Under the pieces are notes generated by a model. The model ran no database searches, was not told where the DNA came from, and was given only the letters and a program-made list of their open reading frames with translations. The translations under genes were made by a program, and so were the position numbers. This document shows positions 5,371 to 7,578 of a stretch of DNA of 7,578 nt, one piece after another. The first letter of the stretch is position 1, and each line of letters begins with the position of its first letter. The stretch comes from an uncultured Alistipes sp. GTDB taxonomy: Bacteria; Bacteroidota; Bacteroidia; Bacteroidales; Rikenellaceae. The DNA is taken from the NCBI GenBank assembly GCA_947173915.1, contig CAMWGZ010000056.1, positions 1-7,578 of the forward strand, written 5' to 3'.

Positions 5371-6570
5371 ATGAATACGATCCTGCGCAACCGTTTCCTG
5401 GCCCATGTGGGCCAGACCTCGCCCGAACCGATGATGATCGAGGTGGCCCGGGCCGAAGGCAGCTTCTTCTACACGCCCGAAGGCAAGCGCTACTACGACC
5501 TGGTGGCGGGTGTCTCGGTAAACAACGTGGGCCACGCCAACCCCCGCGTGGTGGAGGCCGTGCAGCGCCAGGCGGCCGACTACATGCACGTGATGGTGTA
5601 CGGCGAGATGATCGAGCGTCCGCAGGTGCAGTACGCCGCCCGCATCGCCGGGCTGCTCCCCGGAGGGCTTTCGAGCGTCTATTTCGTCAATTCGGGTGCC
5701 GAGGCGATCGAGGGGGCCATGAAGCTGGCCAAGCGCTTTACCGGACGCACGGAGATCGTCTCGATGCGCCGCGCCTACCACGGTTCGACGCAGGGGGCCA
5801 TGAGCCTGATGGGCGAACCGGAGGGCGAGGAGTGGAAAGGGGCTTTCCGCCCGCTGCTGCCCGACGTGCGGTCGATCGACTTCAACGACTTCGACCAGCT
5901 GCGGCTCATCACCCGCCGCACGGCTTGCGTAATAGTGGAGCCGGTGCAGGGCGAAGCGGGGGTCCGCCCGCCCGCCGCAGGCTGGCTCGAGGCGCTGCGA
6001 CGCCGCTGCGACGAGCAGGGGGCGCTGCTGGTCTTCGACGAAATACAGACCGGCATGGGGCGCACGGGAGCGATGTTCGCGATGTGCAAATACGGCATCA
6101 CGCCCGACATAGTCTGCCTGGCCAAAGCCTTCGGCGGCGGCATGCCGCTCGGTGCGTTCGTCGCGCGCAAGGAGATCATGGACACGCTGCAAACCGCCCC
6201 CGTACTGGGCCACATTACCACCTTCGGCGGCCACCCGGTGTCGTGCGCGGCCGGTCTGGCGGCCCTCGACTTCCTGGAGGAGAACGGCATCGTCGAACAG
6301 GTCGAAGCGAAAGGCGCCCGCTACGAGGAGCTGCTCGCCGACCATCCGCAGGTGGTCGAAATCCGCCGCAGCGGACTGCTGCTGGCCATCGAGCTGGGTT
6401 CGTCGGAGAAGATGTTCCGCATGATGGCCCTGTTCAAGAAGGTCGGCATCCTGAGCGACTGGTTCCTCTACTGCGACACGGCCTTCCGCATCTCGCCTCC
6501 CCTGACCGTCAGCGACGAAGAGATCCGCGACAGCGCCCGCCTGATCCGCGACTGCCTCGACCGGCTCTGA
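5371..6570 (+). CDS. PLP-dependent class III aminotransferase (ArgD/GabT-like), substrate unknown
   Basis: A 399-residue fold-type I aminotransferase of the ornithine/acetylornithine/GABA group. It would transfer an amino group, often from a terminal amine, to 2-oxoglutarate through a PLP Schiff base. Visible features are the cofactor phosphate loop NSGAEA (107-112), YHGST (136-140), VFDEIQTG with Asp223 that pairs with the pyridine nitrogen, AKAFGGGMPLGAFVA with Schiff-base Lys252, TTFGGHP (283-289), and a C-terminal Arg373 (FRISPPL) likely to hold a carboxylate. The N-terminus FLAHVGQTSPEPMMIEV and YMHVMVYGEMIERPQVQ fit a Bacteroidetes subgroup usually annotated only as an aspartate aminotransferase family protein. 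ATG 5371 gives that N-terminus. An in-frame GTG at 5350 overlaps the trmH stop and adds seven residues with no family support. No arg, lys or GABA gene is adjacent, so I give no symbol. The gene is last in its operon. Confidence 0.9.
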   Translation: MNTILRNRFLAHVGQTSPEPMMIEVARAEGSFFYTPEGKRYYDLVAGVSVNNVGHANPRVVEAVQRQAADYMHVMVYGEMIERPQVQYAARIAGLLPGGLSSVYFVNSGAEAIEGAMKLAKRFTGRTEIVSMRRAYHGSTQGAMSLMGEPEGEEWKGAFRPLLPDVRSIDFNDFDQLRLITRRTACVIVEPVQGEAGVRPPAAGWLEALRRRCDEQGALLVFDEIQTGMGRTGAMFAMCKYGITPDIVCLAKAFGGGMPLGAFVARKEIMDTLQTAPVLGHITTFGGHPVSCAAGLAALDFLEENGIVEQVEAKGARYEELLADHPQVVEIRRSGLLLAIELGSSEKMFRMMALFKKVGILSDWFLYCDTAFRISPPLTVSDEEIRDSARLIRDCLDRL

Positions 6571-6595
6571 GCCGGACACGAACAGCCCATACGAA

Positions 6596-6625
6596 AAGAA
6601 GCGTCCCTCAAAAGGGACGCTTCTT
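6596..6625. terminator. Bidirectional intrinsic terminator between the aminotransferase gene and nfo
   Basis: A perfect 13-bp stem (AAGAAGCGTCCCT at 6596-6608 with its complement at 6613-6625) closes a four-base loop. It lies 25 bases after the aminotransferase stop and 20 bases past the nfo stop. Read on the minus strand, the stem ends in TTCTTTTCG, so it has a T-tract for nfo. On the plus strand the tail is CCGTTTC, which is weaker. Confidence 0.9.
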
Positions 6626-6645
6626 CCGTTTCGGTTAGTGCGGAA

Positions 6646-7491
6646 TCACTCCGCGGCGAAGGCCTTGAGCCGGGCGATCTCCTCGGGCCAGCGCGCCTCG
6701 TCGGGCGTTTCGAGGATCAGCGGCATCTCCTCGAAGCGGGGGTCGCGCGCAATGTAGCGGAAACATTCGATCCCGATCACGCCCTCGCCCAGCGGCGCAT
6801 GACGATCGACCCGGCTGCCCAGCGCCTTGAGCGTATCGTTCAGGTGCATGCCCCACAGGTACTTCATGCCCACGACGCGGTCGAACTCGGCGAAAGTCCG
6901 CTCGCAGGCCTCCGCCGTGCGCAGGTCGTACCCCGCCGTGAAAGCGTGGCAGGTGTCGATGCAGACCCCCACGCGCGTCTTGTCCTCCACGCGGTCGATG
7001 ATCCGGGCCAGGTGTTCGAAGCGGAACCCGAGGTTGGTGCCCTGCCCCGCCGTGTTCTCGATCACGGCCGTCACGCCCTGCGTACGGTCGAGCGCCAGGT
7101 TGATCGACTCGGCGATCCGGTCGAGGCAGTCGTCGGGCGCGATGCGGTCGAGGTGGCTTCCCGGATGGAAGTTGAGGCGGTCGAGTCCGAGCGCCTGGCA
7201 GCGGCTCATCTCGTCGAGGAAGGCCTCGCGCGACTTCTCAAGCCCCTCGCGGTCGGGGTGGCCCAGGTTGATCAGGTAGCTGTCGTGGGGCAGGATGCTC
7301 CGGGGCACGAAGCCCTCCTCGAGGCAGCGCGCGCGGAAAGTGTCGATCTGCGCGCCGGTCAGCGGAGCCGAGCGCCACTGGCGCTGGTTCTTGGTAAAGA
7401 GGGCGAAGCCCGTCGCCCCGATGCTCCGGGCGTTGAGCGGCGCGTTCTCAGGCCCGCCCGCGGCACTGACGTGCGATCCGAAATATTTCAT
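6646..7491 (-). CDS. nfo: Endonuclease IV (AP endonuclease)
   Basis: A 281-residue TIM-barrel enzyme of base-excision repair. It cuts the backbone 5' to abasic sites and clears blocked 3' ends using three zinc ions. Every zinc ligand known from E. coli Nfo is present, at the same residue numbers: His69, His109, Glu145, Asp179, His182, His216, Asp229, His231 and Glu261. They lie in the segments [43 protein letters not shown] and LILETP. The N-terminus ([13 protein letters not shown]) is typical, and the length is close to the 280-285 family norm. ATG 7491 is fixed by that N-terminus. The gene is transcribed alone on the minus strand from a TAnnTTTG promoter about 40 bases upstream and ends at a terminator shared with the convergent aminotransferase gene. 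No SOS-type or oxidative-stress operator is recognised. Confidence 0.98.
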   Translation of the reverse strand: MKYFGSHVSAAGGPENAPLNARSIGATGFALFTKNQRQWRSAPLTGAQIDTFRARCLEEGFVPRSILPHDSYLINLGHPDREGLEKSREAFLDEMSRCQALGLDRLNFHPGSHLDRIAPDDCLDRIAESINLALDRTQGVTAVIENTAGQGTNLGFRFEHLARIIDRVEDKTRVGVCIDTCHAFTAGYDLRTAEACERTFAEFDRVVGMKYLWGMHLNDTLKALGSRVDRHAPLGEGVIGIECFRYIARDPRFEEMPLILETPDEARWPEEIARLKAFAAE

Positions 7492-7531
7492 GCGTATTCC
7501 CTTTTTGCGATTATATTCTCTCTTTCGACTC

Positions 7532-7539
7532 CAAATGTA
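7532..7539 (-). promoter_or_regulatory. nfo promoter -7 box (TACATTTG)
   Basis: On the minus strand TACATTTG matches TAnnTTTG exactly. It sits 40 bases upstream of the nfo ATG in an AT-rich stretch, so transcription would begin near 7528 with a leader of roughly 35-38 bases. A clear -33 TTG at the usual 19-21 base distance is not visible, which lowers confidence. No Shine-Dalgarno is seen before the ATG. Confidence 0.6.
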
Positions 7540-7561
7540 ACGATTTTTGCAGAGAAATCTT

Positions 7562-7569
7562 TAATTTTG
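7562..7569 (+). promoter_or_regulatory. Possible divergent promoter box (TAATTTTG) at the right edge
   Basis: TAATTTTG fits TAnnTTTG on the plus strand, back to back with the nfo promoter. It could drive a divergent gene starting beyond 7578. The nearest TTTG (7546-7549) is only 12 bases upstream, too close for a normal -33 element, and the region is AT-rich enough for a chance match. Confidence 0.28.
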
Positions 7570-7578
7570 CTTTTGAAA

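Noticed and set aside
5290..6579. A 429-codon open frame on the minus strand opposite the aminotransferase gene
   Set aside because: It mirrors a well-supported PLP enzyme. High GC at third codon positions keeps antisense frames open, and the translation is low-complexity with no recognisable domain.

Overview
This 7.6 kb window is a GC-rich stretch of bacterial chromosome that reads as ordinary housekeeping DNA of a member of the Bacteroidetes. Three things point there: promoter boxes of the form TAnnTTTG, the -7 element of the Bacteroidetes primary sigma factor, with TATCTTTG upstream of two genes and TACATTTG upstream of a third; the near absence of Shine-Dalgarno sequences; and protein sequences that resemble Bacteroidetes versions, most clearly the class III aminotransferase. 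The high GC of a Bacteroidetes-type genome suggests Rikenellaceae, perhaps Alistipes. That genus call is inference from composition and recalled protein similarity, not a search result.

Layout. Positions 1-614 hold the 3' end of dnaX (DNA polymerase III gamma/tau). Next come tyrS (724-2019) and folB (2021-2374) on the same strand; tyrS and folB are separated by one base. A bidirectional terminator (2393-2426) separates them from a convergent glutamine amidotransferase gene of the pabA/trpG type (2446-3039, minus). A roughly 200-base divergent intergenic region (3040-3244) holds the pabA promoter and two near-copies of a palindromic element ending in a promoter box. The second copy is intact and should drive the next operon.

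That operon, cvpA (3245-3775), rsgA (3751-4680), trmH (4661-5353) and a PLP class III aminotransferase (5371-6570), is tightly packed. The first three genes overlap by 25 and 20 bases, and the fourth starts 17 bases after trmH ends. It ends at a strong 13-bp hairpin terminator (6596-6625) that also serves the convergent endonuclease IV gene nfo (6646-7491, minus). The last 87 bases carry the nfo promoter and possibly a divergent promoter for a gene beyond the window.

How the genes relate. folB and pabA both feed folate synthesis. tyrS, rsgA and trmH all serve translation (tRNA charging, 30S subunit maturation, tRNA ribose methylation). dnaX and nfo serve replication and base-excision repair. 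I see no phage, toxin-antitoxin, CRISPR, defence or biosynthetic system. The most interesting structure is the pair of promoter-bearing palindromic repeats at 3099-3219. Second is the pabA promoter, which lies so close to its ATG that the mRNA is probably leaderless.
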